Of a DNA stretch of 64,000 nucleotides, positions 43,034 to 51,176 are shown one piece after another; within the stretch, counting starts at the first letter, position 1, and every line of letters starts with the position of its first letter. A program made the translations under genes and the position numbers. The notes below the pieces were generated by a model that searched no databases, had not been told where the DNA came from, and was given only the letters and a program-made list of their open reading frames with translations. This DNA is from Clostridium cavendishii DSM 21758 (GTDB taxonomy: Bacteria; Bacillota; Clostridia; Clostridiales; Clostridiaceae): assembly GCF_900141845.1 (NCBI RefSeq), contig NZ_FQZB01000013.1, positions 124,001 to 188,000 on the forward strand, in the 5' to 3' direction.

Positions 43034-43663
43034 TTACTTTTTTGATATAAAATTATTATCTTTAATATAAAATCTCCAAGGAAAATATCGAGCTTCTTCC
43101 GCATAGTCTATACCTATTCTGGTAGTTTCTACTATATCAAAATCACAAAATTTTTCATTATAACTTTTTTGTGACTCTTCTACATACAGACTATCACTTA
43201 TAATTAAGTCCTCCCAATTATTTTGCTTATTTATATTAAATGCAATACAAAGCTTACCTGGTCCATTAGCTAAATTCTTTTTTTGAGCCTTAGTAATATT
43301 CTCATAGCTATCCTTAAATCTATTCTCACTTATAATATTTAGTCCTTCTAAAGGTTCTATAGCTCTTATCAACACCCCTTCTGGACTACCTTTTTCTTTT
43401 GTTATTATGTTAAAACAATAATACATCCCATATATAGAATAGACATAAGCTATTCCAGGTTCTCCATATAAGGGCTCAACTTTAGGTGTTTTTTTTAACC
43501 CATAAGCATGGCAAGCTTTATCAATAGGTCCTATGTATGCCTCTGTTTCCACAATCCTTCCTTTTATTATTTTACCATCAAACTCTCTGACTAATATCTT
43601 ACCTAACAATTCCTTAGCAACAACTAAAGTATCTCTACTAAAAAACTCTCTTGAAACTTTCAT
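43034..43663 (-). CDS. 3-methyladenine DNA glycosylase, AAG/Mpg family
   Basis: A 209-residue Mpg-type glycosylase, which removes alkylated purines and hypoxanthine in base excision repair. Signatures: LGKILVREFDGKIIKGRIVETEAY (with the catalytic Glu in ETEAY), DKACHAYGLKKTPK, YGEPGIAYVYSIYGMYYCFNI, and ANGPGKLCIAF, where the conserved NGPGKL loop sits. Length is typical for bacterial members (about 200). It starts at ATG 43663; the ribosome site is only moderate. It is monocistronic. No LexA box was recognised upstream. Confidence 0.95.
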   Translation of the reverse strand: MKVSREFFSRDTLVVAKELLGKILVREFDGKIIKGRIVETEAYIGPIDKACHAYGLKKTPKVEPLYGEPGIAYVYSIYGMYYCFNIITKEKGSPEGVLIRAIEPLEGLNIISENRFKDSYENITKAQKKNLANGPGKLCIAFNINKQNNWEDLIISDSLYVEESQKSYNEKFCDFDIVETTRIGIDYAEEARYFPWRFYIKDNNFISKK

Positions 43664-44117
43664 TCTTAACTCCTTAAAATTAAAATTTTAATCTGTATGA
43701 ATAACTATATAGATTGCTATGTAAATTAAAGTATAATTTTTACAGTAAATATATAGTTATTCAACTATAATCCAAAATTTAGTTAATTTATAATTATATT
43801 AATATCTTTTACTAAAGAAATTTCTTAATTATATATTTGTACCTACCTTATATTTTAATAATAATCTAAAAGTTTACTCAAAAATTAACATCAAATAAAT
43901 TATATCAATAATCGCAACAAGACTTTAACCATGAAAGGAGGAGATAACTTATTCAATATTTATTATACCTTATCTTAAACTTCATTAAACGCTATTAGCT
44001 TTAAGAAGTTTATATCAATTTAATATCATTATTCCTTGCAACATCTAGGTAATTGACTAAAGTAAAATCTTTATTCTTAAAATTACACAAATAAATATAT
44101 TGGAGGGTCTATGTGAT
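43664..44117 (+). promoter_or_regulatory. Upstream region of the GH18 gene with an orphan ribosome site and hairpin
   Basis: This 450-base stretch shows AAAGGAGGAGATA at 43934-43946, a very strong ribosome site without a normal start codon at the right distance. The only frame through it is a 15-codon peptide beginning ATGAAAGGAGGAGAT, which itself has no ribosome site. About 30 bases on lies the hairpin TAAACTTC/GAAGTTTA (43977-44012). It may be the leader of the GH18 gene or a gene remnant. I looked for a cyclic di-GMP riboswitch and saw no match. Confidence 0.35.
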
Positions 44118-45422
44118 ATGAAAAAGAAAATATCAATGTTTATAGTTATTATTTTTGTTTCTATTAGTATTTTTACCCCATTTAAGAATGTTCAAGCTTC
44201 ACCACAGCCTGTTTCTGCGATATTTGGCGGTGGTCCATTTTATGAAAAAGGCCAATCTGTAATGAATGATTTAAAATCTTCTGGTTTTAATACTGTTATG
44301 ATTTGGTCAATACATGTTAGTGCTACAGGTGATTTAAATATAAATGATCATGAAATCTGTAAAAATGGTTCCTATGTAGGAAGTGATGCTTGGAAAGCTC
44401 AATGGGCAACATTAAAGCAAGCACCTACATCAATAAATCGTATAGAAGTTAGCATAGGTGCTTGGGGAACTCCCGATTTTGAGAATATAAGAAACTTAAT
44501 TAATTCCCAAGGTACTGGCCCAAACACTAATCTATACAAAAACTTCAAAGCACTTCTAGAAGCAACTGGCGCAGATGCTGTAGATTACGATGATGAAAGT
44601 TGTTATGATGTTGACTCAGCAGTTAAATTTGGACAAATGTGTACTAATATGGGATATAAAAATGTAACTCTTTGCCCATATACTAACGTTAACTTTTGGT
44701 CTAATGTAAAAAACAAATTGGGTGATACTGTAGACCGTGTATATTTACAATGCTATGCTGGTGGATCTTCAAATAATCCAGCATCTTGGCAATCAGCTTT
44801 AGGAATGAAAGTTATCCCTGGACTATGGTGTAGAGACGAATCTGCAAACTCAGTAAAAAATATACTATCCGATTGGAATAAATCTTCTGGTATAGCTGGT
44901 GGATTTATGTGGCTTTATGATGATATGTTAAATAATAAGCTATCAACAGCTAGCTATGCTAATGCAATAAATTCAGTTTTTACTCAAACTCCGCCTTATT
45001 CATCTGATAATTTGGCTTTAAATAAATCTGTAACAGCCAATCAATATGTAAATGGTGAGAATCCATCTCTAGCTGTAGATGGTTCAACAACTGATAATAG
45101 TAAATGGTGTTCTACTGTATCTGGACCAAAATGGCTTAAAATAGATTTAGGTAAAAATTATGATATAAGCAGATGGGTTGTAAAACACGCAGGTGCTGGA
45201 TCAGAATCTTCAGCTTGGAATACAAAAGATTTTAAATTACAAAAAAGCTCTGATGGTATAAATTGGACAGATGTAGATACTGTAGTAGGTAATAATTCAG
45301 ACATTACTGATAGAAAGGTTCCTACTTTTAATTCAAGGTATTTAAGACTTTATATAACTACCCCTACTAATACAAATGATTCTGCTGCAAGAATATATGA
45401 ATTCGAAGTTTATGGTAAATAG
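44118..45422 (+). CDS. Secreted GH18-like glycosidase with discoidin (F5/8C) binding domain
   Basis: 434 residues from ATG 44118 (GGAGGG upstream; the TTG at 44100 overlaps that site). Signal peptide of about 27 residues, likely cut after VQA. The barrel domain (about 30-290) has the exact GH18 catalytic pattern D-x2-D-x-D-x-E: DAVDYDDE, residues 153-160 from this start, with E160 as acid. The C-terminal F5/8 type C (CBM32-like) domain (about 300-434) reads NLALNKSVTANQYVNGENP, WLKIDLGKNYDISRWVV and RYLRLYITTP. GH18 enzymes hydrolyse beta-1,4 N-acetylglucosamine bonds; PgaB-type relatives act on poly-N-acetylglucosamine. The neighbouring pgaC and pgaD suggest the substrate is the same polymer (inference). 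Confidence 0.85.
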   Translation: MKKKISMFIVIIFVSISIFTPFKNVQASPQPVSAIFGGGPFYEKGQSVMNDLKSSGFNTVMIWSIHVSATGDLNINDHEICKNGSYVGSDAWKAQWATLKQAPTSINRIEVSIGAWGTPDFENIRNLINSQGTGPNTNLYKNFKALLEATGADAVDYDDESCYDVDSAVKFGQMCTNMGYKNVTLCPYTNVNFWSNVKNKLGDTVDRVYLQCYAGGSSNNPASWQSALGMKVIPGLWCRDESANSVKNILSDWNKSSGIAGGFMWLYDDMLNNKLSTASYANAINSVFTQTPPYSSDNLALNKSVTANQYVNGENPSLAVDGSTTDNSKWCSTVSGPKWLKIDLGKNYDISRWVVKHAGAGSESSAWNTKDFKLQKSSDGINWTDVDTVVGNNSDITDRKVPTFNSRYLRLYITTPTNTNDSAARIYEFEVYGK

Positions 45423-45449
45423 TTAGTAATCTTATAAATGTATCGAATA

Positions 45450-45496
45450 AAACCTCCTTCTATTTGTAAAACTATAATTATAAAAGAGGGAGGTTT
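45450..45496 (+). terminator. Terminator-like hairpin that buries the pgaC ribosome site
   Basis: AAACCTCCTTCT pairs with AGAGGGAGGTTT (12 bp, one G-U), loop of about 23 bases, followed by ATTTTTATG. The right arm contains GGGAGG, the ribosome site of pgaC, whose ATG is at 45503. It can end the GH18 transcript and, in any read-through RNA, block pgaC translation. Confidence 0.75.
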
Positions 45497-45502
45497 ATTT
45501 TT

Positions 45503-46738
45503 ATGATAAATTTCTTATTAGAATTTTTATTTTGGTTTCCAGTTACTATGAGTCTAGGTTGGATTAGTTCATCAATCTTCTTTTACTTTCGTAGGGAAAG
45601 AAAATCTAAAGATAGGGGTCTTCCAACTCTTCCTAGCTTCCCTTTAGTTTCTATAGTCATACCTTGTTATAATGAAGAGCAAGTTATAGAAGGAACTATT
45701 CACGAACTATCAAATATAAACTATCCAAACTATGAAATAATAGCAATTAATGATGGTAGTTCTGACAAAACCTCTGAAATATTAAAAAGGCTTCAATTAC
45801 AGTATTCTAACTTAAGATTCATCGACCAAAAAGCTAATAGGGGAAAAGCTAACGCACTCTATCTATCAGCCTTAGCTTCAAAAGCTGAATATCTCTTATG
45901 TGTTGATGCTGATGCTCATTTAGAAAATAATGCTTTGATTTATATAATGAACCATTTTCTAGCACCTCGTAATGGTGAAAGAGTAGGCGCCGTTACAGGA
46001 AACCCCAAAGTCTTAAATTCTAATACTCTCCTTGCTAGGGTCCAACTTGTAGAATACTCTAGTATTATAGGACTCATTAAAAGAAGTCAACGTATTTTAG
46101 GCAAAATTATGACTGTATCAGGAGTACTAGTTGCCTATAGAAAAAGAGCTCTTTTAGAATGTGGATTTTGGGATAGGGATATAATAACAGAAGATATAGC
46201 AGTTACCTGGAAATTACAGAGAAGTAAATGGGATGTTCGCTATGAAACTAATGCTATCTGCTATATGTATGTTCCTGAAACATTTAAGGGGTTATGGAAA
46301 CAAAGAGTTCGTTGGTCTCAAGGAGGTCTTGAGACACTAAAGAGAAACTTAGGTATGCTTAAAAATTGGTCAGATAGACGTTTTTTTTTAATCATGGTTT
46401 CTGAATGCATTAGCGTATTATGGGTTTATGTATTAGCATTTTTAATAATATATTTCTTATTTATAAGTCCTACGGTCTCTATACGTTTTATATTTGATTT
46501 TTCATTTTTAACCATCCTCTGTCTTTTTCAGTTTTTTATAGCCGTATTAATGGATAAAAAGTATAATAAAATGCCACTTAAAAATTTTATATGGGCGGCT
46601 TGGTATCCTCTTTTATATTGGTTTTTAAATGCTCTTTACATAATCTTTGCTATGCCCAAAGCCTTAATGAGTAAAAAAGGAAGCTATGCTACTTGGACTA
46701 GTCCTGACAGAGGCGATGATGTTAATGAAGAAGATTAG
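45503..46738 (+). CDS. pgaC: PgaC/IcaA-type glycosyltransferase family 2 (poly-N-acetylglucosamine synthase)
   Basis: 411 residues. One N-terminal membrane helix, a cytosolic GT2 domain (about 48-280) and three to four C-terminal helices (about 300-395). GT2 motifs: VSIVIPCYNEEQVIEG, AINDGSSDKT, the DxD motif CVDADAHLE, EDIAVTWKL (catalytic base region) and the processive polymerase signature QRVRWSQGG. Length and topology match PgaC/IcaA, which polymerise UDP-GlcNAc and export the chain. The pgaD-like gene overlaps its end. The ribosome site lies in a hairpin. In E. coli, PgaCD activity needs cyclic di-GMP; whether that holds here is unknown. Other GT2 polymers such as hyaluronan-like chains cannot be excluded. 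Confidence 0.9.
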   Translation: MINFLLEFLFWFPVTMSLGWISSSIFFYFRRERKSKDRGLPTLPSFPLVSIVIPCYNEEQVIEGTIHELSNINYPNYEIIAINDGSSDKTSEILKRLQLQYSNLRFIDQKANRGKANALYLSALASKAEYLLCVDADAHLENNALIYIMNHFLAPRNGERVGAVTGNPKVLNSNTLLARVQLVEYSSIIGLIKRSQRILGKIMTVSGVLVAYRKRALLECGFWDRDIITEDIAVTWKLQRSKWDVRYETNAICYMYVPETFKGLWKQRVRWSQGGLETLKRNLGMLKNWSDRRFFLIMVSECISVLWVYVLAFLIIYFLFISPTVSIRFIFDFSFLTILCLFQFFIAVLMDKKYNKMPLKNFIWAAWYPLLYWFLNALYIIFAMPKALMSKKGSYATWTSPDRGDDVNEED

Positions 46739-47114
46739 ATTTATAACCTCATTATTAATGACAATAGTAGCCTGGATATTTATCCTCGGCAATAGTATAT
46801 TTGCTATTAAAAGTTTTTCTAATTCGTTAAAAGGATCGGGGCCTACTTATTCTACAACATATCTTAAAATATCATTAGTTATAGCTATGCTATGGTCTCT
46901 ATTAAATACTTTTTGGATAAAATATAATAAAAAATACTTTGGCAGCTTAAATAGGCGAAGCTTTAAAGCCCCCGTTTCAGCCGAAGAATTATCTAAGTAT
47001 TTTGAAATAGATATAGCTAAAATAGAAAGCCTTCAAGATAATCAATATACCTTTTTAGAAGATACCTTAATAAATTATTCTACTCTAGACAAGAAGGTAG
47101 AGAAAGGTCATTAA
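46719..47114 (+). CDS. pgaD: PgaD-like accessory membrane protein
   Basis: About 131 residues. Start taken at ATG 46719, five bases after AGAGG; 46716 and 46725 are alternatives. It overlaps the end of pgaC by 20 bases in another frame, so translation is coupled. Two membrane helices (about 6-28 and 45-66) are followed by a soluble tail with W(N/I)KYNKKYFGSLNRRSFK and SAEELSKYFEID, which match the PgaD pattern of tryptophan, YN, RF and paired Arg before a helix. PgaD is the partner of PgaC in polymer synthesis. A 16-bp inverted repeat begins inside its last codons. Confidence 0.75.
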   Translation: MLMKKIRFITSLLMTIVAWIFILGNSIFAIKSFSNSLKGSGPTYSTTYLKISLVIAMLWSLLNTFWIKYNKKYFGSLNRRSFKAPVSAEELSKYFEIDIAKIESLQDNQYTFLEDTLINYSTLDKKVEKGH

Positions 47115-47163
47115 GTTTTTTATTTCATCTCTACACTCCGAGTTATTAAAACTTAATGACCTT
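47104..47163. repeat. 16-bp inverted repeat over the pgaD stop codon
   Basis: AAGGTCATTAAGTTTT and its perfect complement flank a 28-base loop. The left arm holds the last codons and stop of pgaD. No clear U-run follows in either direction, so it is either a weak terminator or an RNA stability or protein-binding element between pgaD and the converging gene. Confidence 0.7.
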
Positions 47164-47211
47164 CCTCCATAAACTACAAGGATATTTTTATATATTCTTT
47201 ATTTATTTTTA

Positions 47212-49266
47212 TTAATATAAACTTATTCCACCTAACCCATTTTGTTTAATCTTATTAGAAAGCTTATTTAATCCATTGCTTGTATTCATAAAACAGCTAA
47301 TATTATTAGCTGTATAAAAATAGTCTATATTATCTGACTGTATTTTAACTCCTAATTGTATTGCTTTGATTATAGCCTCATTTAAGGAAAGCTCACTAAT
47401 ATTATTACTTTGGTTAAATATACTATCTGTATTATAACTAATCATTATTTTTTGTTTTTCTTTAGTAGTGCAAATATTATTCACAATTTTAATTAAACTA
47501 TCCACAGAATTACTAAAATTATTTTTATTATTGTTTATAACTTTAAAGTTAAAAAGAAAACAGTTATTTAAAATATTAAAGAAATTAATAAATGAAAAAT
47601 TTGTCATTTGAGTATCAAAAATTTTTATATTTATTGTTAACTCTAGTTTTTTTCTATACCTTTTAAACATATTGCTTAAGTCTACTATATAATTTAAATC
47701 AGCATTAGTATTACAATTAATATTTATCCCATCATAACCATTTACAATAACACTTAAATCTTGATTCCTAACCTCTTCCAAATCTATATCCTTAAATAAT
47801 AGTTGACTCTTATACTTCTTTTTATAATTTTCTATTTTAGTTACACCTATGATATTTAGCTTGTTACTTTCAACAAAATCTTCCTCATCATATCCTAGTA
47901 TTCCTTGCCATATTATATTTTTTAAATCTATTTCTTCAAAAAGTTGGCCAATATATGCGCTTATATTATTAAGTATAATATCATTACTTCTATTTCCATA
48001 AACAGCTATACTAGGTATAATATATTCACTTTCTCTATTATCATATATTCTGCTTGGATATACAGTAAAGCCACCTAAAAATCCATTTTTACTTAATACA
48101 TCTGTTAATACACTACTTATACTATTCCCATCCTTATTTGCTAAATATGCTCCATAAGGATAAGCATATTGAGTTATGTCTTTTTTATATTTTAAATACT
48201 TATTTGTAGCTCCTCTAAATTGTTCACAATCCCTATTAACATAATTAGAATATTGTTCTAATGTCCATGAACTCCCACTACCATCACCTATTATTATACA
48301 TGGCACTAAACCATCTAAATTATCTCCATTTAAAAAACTAGTTTTGAGAATTATATTATTATCACCATTATTTATTGCATATACTCTAAAAGAACTATTA
48401 CCTATGTTTAAAGTTTCAAATTCAATATTATATTTTTTCCCCTGCTCAAAATAAAATTCTTTATTAAAGTTTATTGTTACAAATTCCATTTCTGGCCACT
48501 GAATATTGCCTGGATAAGATATAGCGTTAAAGTCTCCACTATATACTTCTTCTTGATTTATACTTACTCTAATTTGTGCATTATATCCTGTTGATACAGG
48601 ATAAGCAAGACATGCCCATAAACGTAAAAGCACTCCATCAAAACTTTTAGGTGTTATAAATTGTATACTTGATTTTATTAAATTATTTGTATTTATATCA
48701 GTTCCTATTATAGGAAATGCCTTAGCACTTTCAACTATTGTCCTGTCAAAATAAGGAACACTGTCACCTTTCAAATATAAATTTAATCCATTATCAAAAT
48801 ATGCAGGAAGTTCTAAAACAGGTACGGAAATTATATTATTCCCCTGCTTTGCTAAATCAAAATTTTTAAGATTATAGCTATGACTTATAATTTCACAAAA
48901 ACCACTACCTAGTATTCCATTTAATTCATCCCAACTTAAATAACCTTCCTCAGGTACTCCACTTTTTTCTCTTGACGCTATAATTGATATACCAAAAAAC
49001 AACTTATTTTCAATAAGCCAAACTATTGCTGGCATTATGCTTTTCAATCCACCCTCAAATCTTATCATACATATATCTTGCTTTAAAAAATTATTATTTT
49101 TATACCAATTATAAAATTCCTTAGGAAATACCAATCTATATCCTAGGTTAATAATATACTTTATCTGTGCTTTAAAATCCTCTATATAAGTAATATAATT
49201 ACTAACCTTTGATTTATCCTCAGTTATTCCCTGATAACAAAGGGCTATATTATATAATTTTTTCAT
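47212..49266 (-). CDS. PgaB-like two-domain protein with degenerate active sites
   Basis: 684 residues without a signal peptide. The N-terminal region (about 1-140 plus 360-420) has the layout of a NodB polysaccharide deacetylase: IKYIINLGYRLVFPKEF, then MIRFEGG where active enzymes have TFDDG, SWDELNGILGSGFCEIISHSYNL where H-S-x2-H has lost its second His (HSYNL), and YAYPYGAY for the substrate loop. A beta-sandwich insert lies at about 150-330. The C-terminal about 230 residues end in GLGGISLY and contain YDGININCN, like a GH18-type barrel without the acidic residues. PgaB also joins deacetylase and glycosidase-like domains. Here both look inactive, so a polymer-binding role is suggested. 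It faces pgaCD on the opposite strand. Confidence 0.65.
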   Translation of the reverse strand: MKKLYNIALCYQGITEDKSKVSNYITYIEDFKAQIKYIINLGYRLVFPKEFYNWYKNNNFLKQDICMIRFEGGLKSIMPAIVWLIENKLFFGISIIASREKSGVPEEGYLSWDELNGILGSGFCEIISHSYNLKNFDLAKQGNNIISVPVLELPAYFDNGLNLYLKGDSVPYFDRTIVESAKAFPIIGTDINTNNLIKSSIQFITPKSFDGVLLRLWACLAYPVSTGYNAQIRVSINQEEVYSGDFNAISYPGNIQWPEMEFVTINFNKEFYFEQGKKYNIEFETLNIGNSSFRVYAINNGDNNIILKTSFLNGDNLDGLVPCIIIGDGSGSSWTLEQYSNYVNRDCEQFRGATNKYLKYKKDITQYAYPYGAYLANKDGNSISSVLTDVLSKNGFLGGFTVYPSRIYDNRESEYIIPSIAVYGNRSNDIILNNISAYIGQLFEEIDLKNIIWQGILGYDEEDFVESNKLNIIGVTKIENYKKKYKSQLLFKDIDLEEVRNQDLSVIVNGYDGININCNTNADLNYIVDLSNMFKRYRKKLELTINIKIFDTQMTNFSFINFFNILNNCFLFNFKVINNNKNNFSNSVDSLIKIVNNICTTKEKQKIMISYNTDSIFNQSNNISELSLNEAIIKAIQLGVKIQSDNIDYFYTANNISCFMNTSNGLNKLSNKIKQNGLGGISLY

Positions 49267-49370
49267 TTTTGTTTTACCATTAAAATTATTCCTATTTATA
49301 CTTTATGTATATAAAATCTATTTGCCACCAAAACCTTGTAAATTAATAATTCACACACATGTTGAACAAG

Positions 49371-49401
49371 TTATCCACATTGTCCACATATTTTATCCAC
49401 A
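49371..49401 (+). promoter_or_regulatory. Cluster of three DnaA boxes
   Basis: TTATCCACA at 49371-49379, TTGTCCACA at 49380-49388 and TTATCCACA at 49393-49401, all in the same direction. The first and third are exact matches to the DnaA consensus. Downstream AT-rich sequence contains GTTGAAATTT twice in tandem. The surrounding gap 49267-49707 holds no gene. No dnaA or other origin genes lie in the window. Confidence 0.75.
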
Positions 49402-49569
49402 GAAATTAAAAAACCTGTTGAAATTTTTGTTGAAATTTAATATTTTATAGTCTTTAAAGGTATAATATGCGCATTTTTATTCACCTAAAGGTGGCTTATT
49501 TACTTTATTTATTTAGATTCATTTCTACTTTTTTATTATTTCTATTTATTAAATATAAACTAAAAAAAT

Positions 49570-49578
49570 TTATCCACA
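49570..49578 (+). promoter_or_regulatory. Fourth DnaA box
   Basis: A further exact TTATCCACA in the same direction, about 170 bases from the cluster at 49371-49401, in the same intergenic gap. Confidence 0.65.
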
Positions 49579-49663
49579 TATATGATAAATTTTTATTTGA
49601 ATATTTAAAATCCAAAATATAACAACCATATATTATTCCTTAATATGGTATAATAATATAAAA

Positions 49664-49690
49664 AGAACATCAACATTAAGTTGATGTTCT
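49664..49690. terminator. Terminator of the small membrane protein gene
   Basis: The stem AGAACATCAAC/GTTGATGTTCT (11 bp, five-base loop) is followed on the minus strand by TTTTTATA. Confidence 0.85.
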
Positions 49691-49707
49691 AATAATATCT
49701 TTTTGAC

Positions 49708-49905
49708 TTATCTATCATTTATTAAATCTATAGCTCCTAAAACTACATGTGCTAATCCAAAGCCCAAAACGGCAGTTCCTATCATTGGAGCTATCTCTTT
49801 TTTAGGTAATCCGTGTTTTTTTAGATCTCTGGCTCTAACAGTAGCTGCTCCTATAGTTACTGCTGACCCTACTATGGTTGGAATAAGTCCTTCTCTTATT
49901 TTCAT
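49708..49905 (-). CDS. Small conserved-looking membrane protein
   Basis: 65 residues. Two hydrophobic stretches (about 7-24, GLIPTIVGSAVTIGAATV, and 39-59, APMIGTAVLGFGLAHVVLGAI) are joined by the charged loop RARDLKKHGLPKKE. ATG 49905 follows AAGGTG with nine bases spacing, and a terminator follows the gene, so it is likely real. Short proteins of this shape occur in many clostridia without known role. The frame on the other strand over the same region is a shadow. Confidence 0.7.
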   Translation of the reverse strand: MKIREGLIPTIVGSAVTIGAATVRARDLKKHGLPKKEIAPMIGTAVLGFGLAHVVLGAIDLINDR

Positions 49906-50006
49906 AATAACAACACCTTCCCTTATGATTTATTCTTTATTAGTGTTGCCATTATTTATAATAATATATAATCACTTATTATGAACTTTTTTTAAATTTA
50001 ATTTTT

Positions 50007-51176
50007 TTATGCTCTAAATACAACCTTTTCTTTTGAGAACATATATCTAGATATCATTACAGCTATGAACATATATACAAGATGCCATCCCGCAACTATT
50101 AATAAATGTTTCATATCATAAATACCAACAGCAGCTTCCTTCATTACACTTATAGCATTAGCTACTGGTATATTAAAATATATGAACTTTATAGTCTTTG
50201 CATCCATCATATATGGTACATAAGATAAAAGCATTACTGGGAAAAATACTGCCATCATTAATGAACCAGCTTCTTTTATGGATTTTGCATATATACTAAC
50301 AGCCATTTCTAATGCACATACTGCTATAAGTAGGAACAATGAGAATATCCCCATAACAGCTAATGAACCACCTGTTAATGTTAATTTTCCACCTTTAATT
50401 ATAACCATCATGGATATAGCTATTGCTCCTAATGATACTGCTAAATTTAAAAATGCTATAGTTGCTAAAGCTGCAAGCTTCCCCCAAAGTATAGAGGTTC
50501 TATTAACAGCCGTTGATAATAATGGTTCTAACGTACCTCTTTCCTTTTCTCCTGCACCTAAATCTGGAGCCATTCCCATTGTAGGAGATATCATTAAAAT
50601 TATAAGTAATGTTGGTAAAAGACCAGTTATTACTGTTCCTATATTATTTGTATCCTTCTTATTTGCTGTATTAACTTTTTCCACTTCAAATGGATTAAGT
50701 ACAGTGTTACTAATACCCCTTTTCTCCATTCTAGTATTAACTATGTTTTTATAATATACATCTAAAACTTCTTTTATTTTTTGAGATCCCATCATGGATT
50801 TATTGGATTCATCATCTACTATCATCTTTATTCCAGCTTGTTTTTCATTTTCAATATTTTTATCAAAGTCCTCTGGTATTTCTAATATTAATCCAATAGA
50901 ACCTTTTTTTATCTTTTCGTCTAAATCGTCACCTTTAACTAATTTTATACTTTTATCTGCTTCTAAAACCTTTGTTATAGATGAATTTCCATTATCCCTA
51001 ATACCTATGGAAAACTCTTTACTAACACTATCCATAGTATCCTTCATAGCAAAATTCATTATACCAAACATTAATGGATATAATATTATTGGTAAAAATA
51101 TTGTAAAAAACAAAGTCTTTTTATCTCTAAATATATCTTTAACTTCTTTTTTATAAATAGTAAGAAAATTATTCAT
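50007..51176 (-). CDS. natB: ABC-2 type transporter permease (NatB-like)
   Basis: 389 residues from ATG 51176, set by GGAGGTG; this start lies eight bases inside the end of the ATPase gene, so the two are coupled. One helix near the N terminus (about 20-40) is followed by a large outside domain (about 45-170; SKEFSIGIRDNG). Then come five to six helices with the ABC-2 signature region (PTMGMAPDLGAGEKERGTLEPLLSTAV cut here as MGMAPDLGAGEKERGTLE). It matches NatB of the Bacillus sodium exporter NatAB. Substrate not proven; other NatB-like pumps handle peptides or drugs. Confidence 0.88.
   Translation of the reverse strand: MNNFLTIYKKEVKDIFRDKKTLFFTIFLPIILYPLMFGIMNFAMKDTMDSVSKEFSIGIRDNGNSSITKVLEADKSIKLVKGDDLDEKIKKGSIGLILEIPEDFDKNIENEKQAGIKMIVDDESNKSMMGSQKIKEVLDVYYKNIVNTRMEKRGISNTVLNPFEVEKVNTANKKDTNNIGTVITGLLPTLLIILMISPTMGMAPDLGAGEKERGTLEPLLSTAVNRTSILWGKLAALATIAFLNLAVSLGAIAISMMVIIKGGKLTLTGGSLAVMGIFSLFLLIAVCALEMAVSIYAKSIKEAGSLMMAVFFPVMLLSYVPYMMDAKTIKFIYFNIPVANAISVMKEAAVGIYDMKHLLIVAGWHLVYMFIAVMISRYMFSKEKVVFRA

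Noticed and set aside
43664..44117. Cyclic di-GMP riboswitch before the exopolysaccharide genes
   Set aside because: I looked for type I and type II core motifs and did not find them; only an orphan ribosome site and a small hairpin are present.
49267..49707. Chromosomal replication origin (oriC)
   Set aside because: DnaA boxes are clear but dnaA, dnaN, rpmH or gyr genes are absent and the neighbours are exopolysaccharide and small membrane protein genes; called a DnaA-box cluster instead.
49703..49984. 93-codon plus-strand open frame over the small membrane protein gene
   Set aside because: It is the shadow of the minus-strand gene, which has a ribosome site and a terminator; the plus frame has neither.
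50278..51156. Two long plus-strand open frames over natB
   Set aside because: They have low-complexity Ile/Ser/Leu-rich translations typical of antisense of a membrane gene; natB itself shows clear family motifs and coupling to natA.
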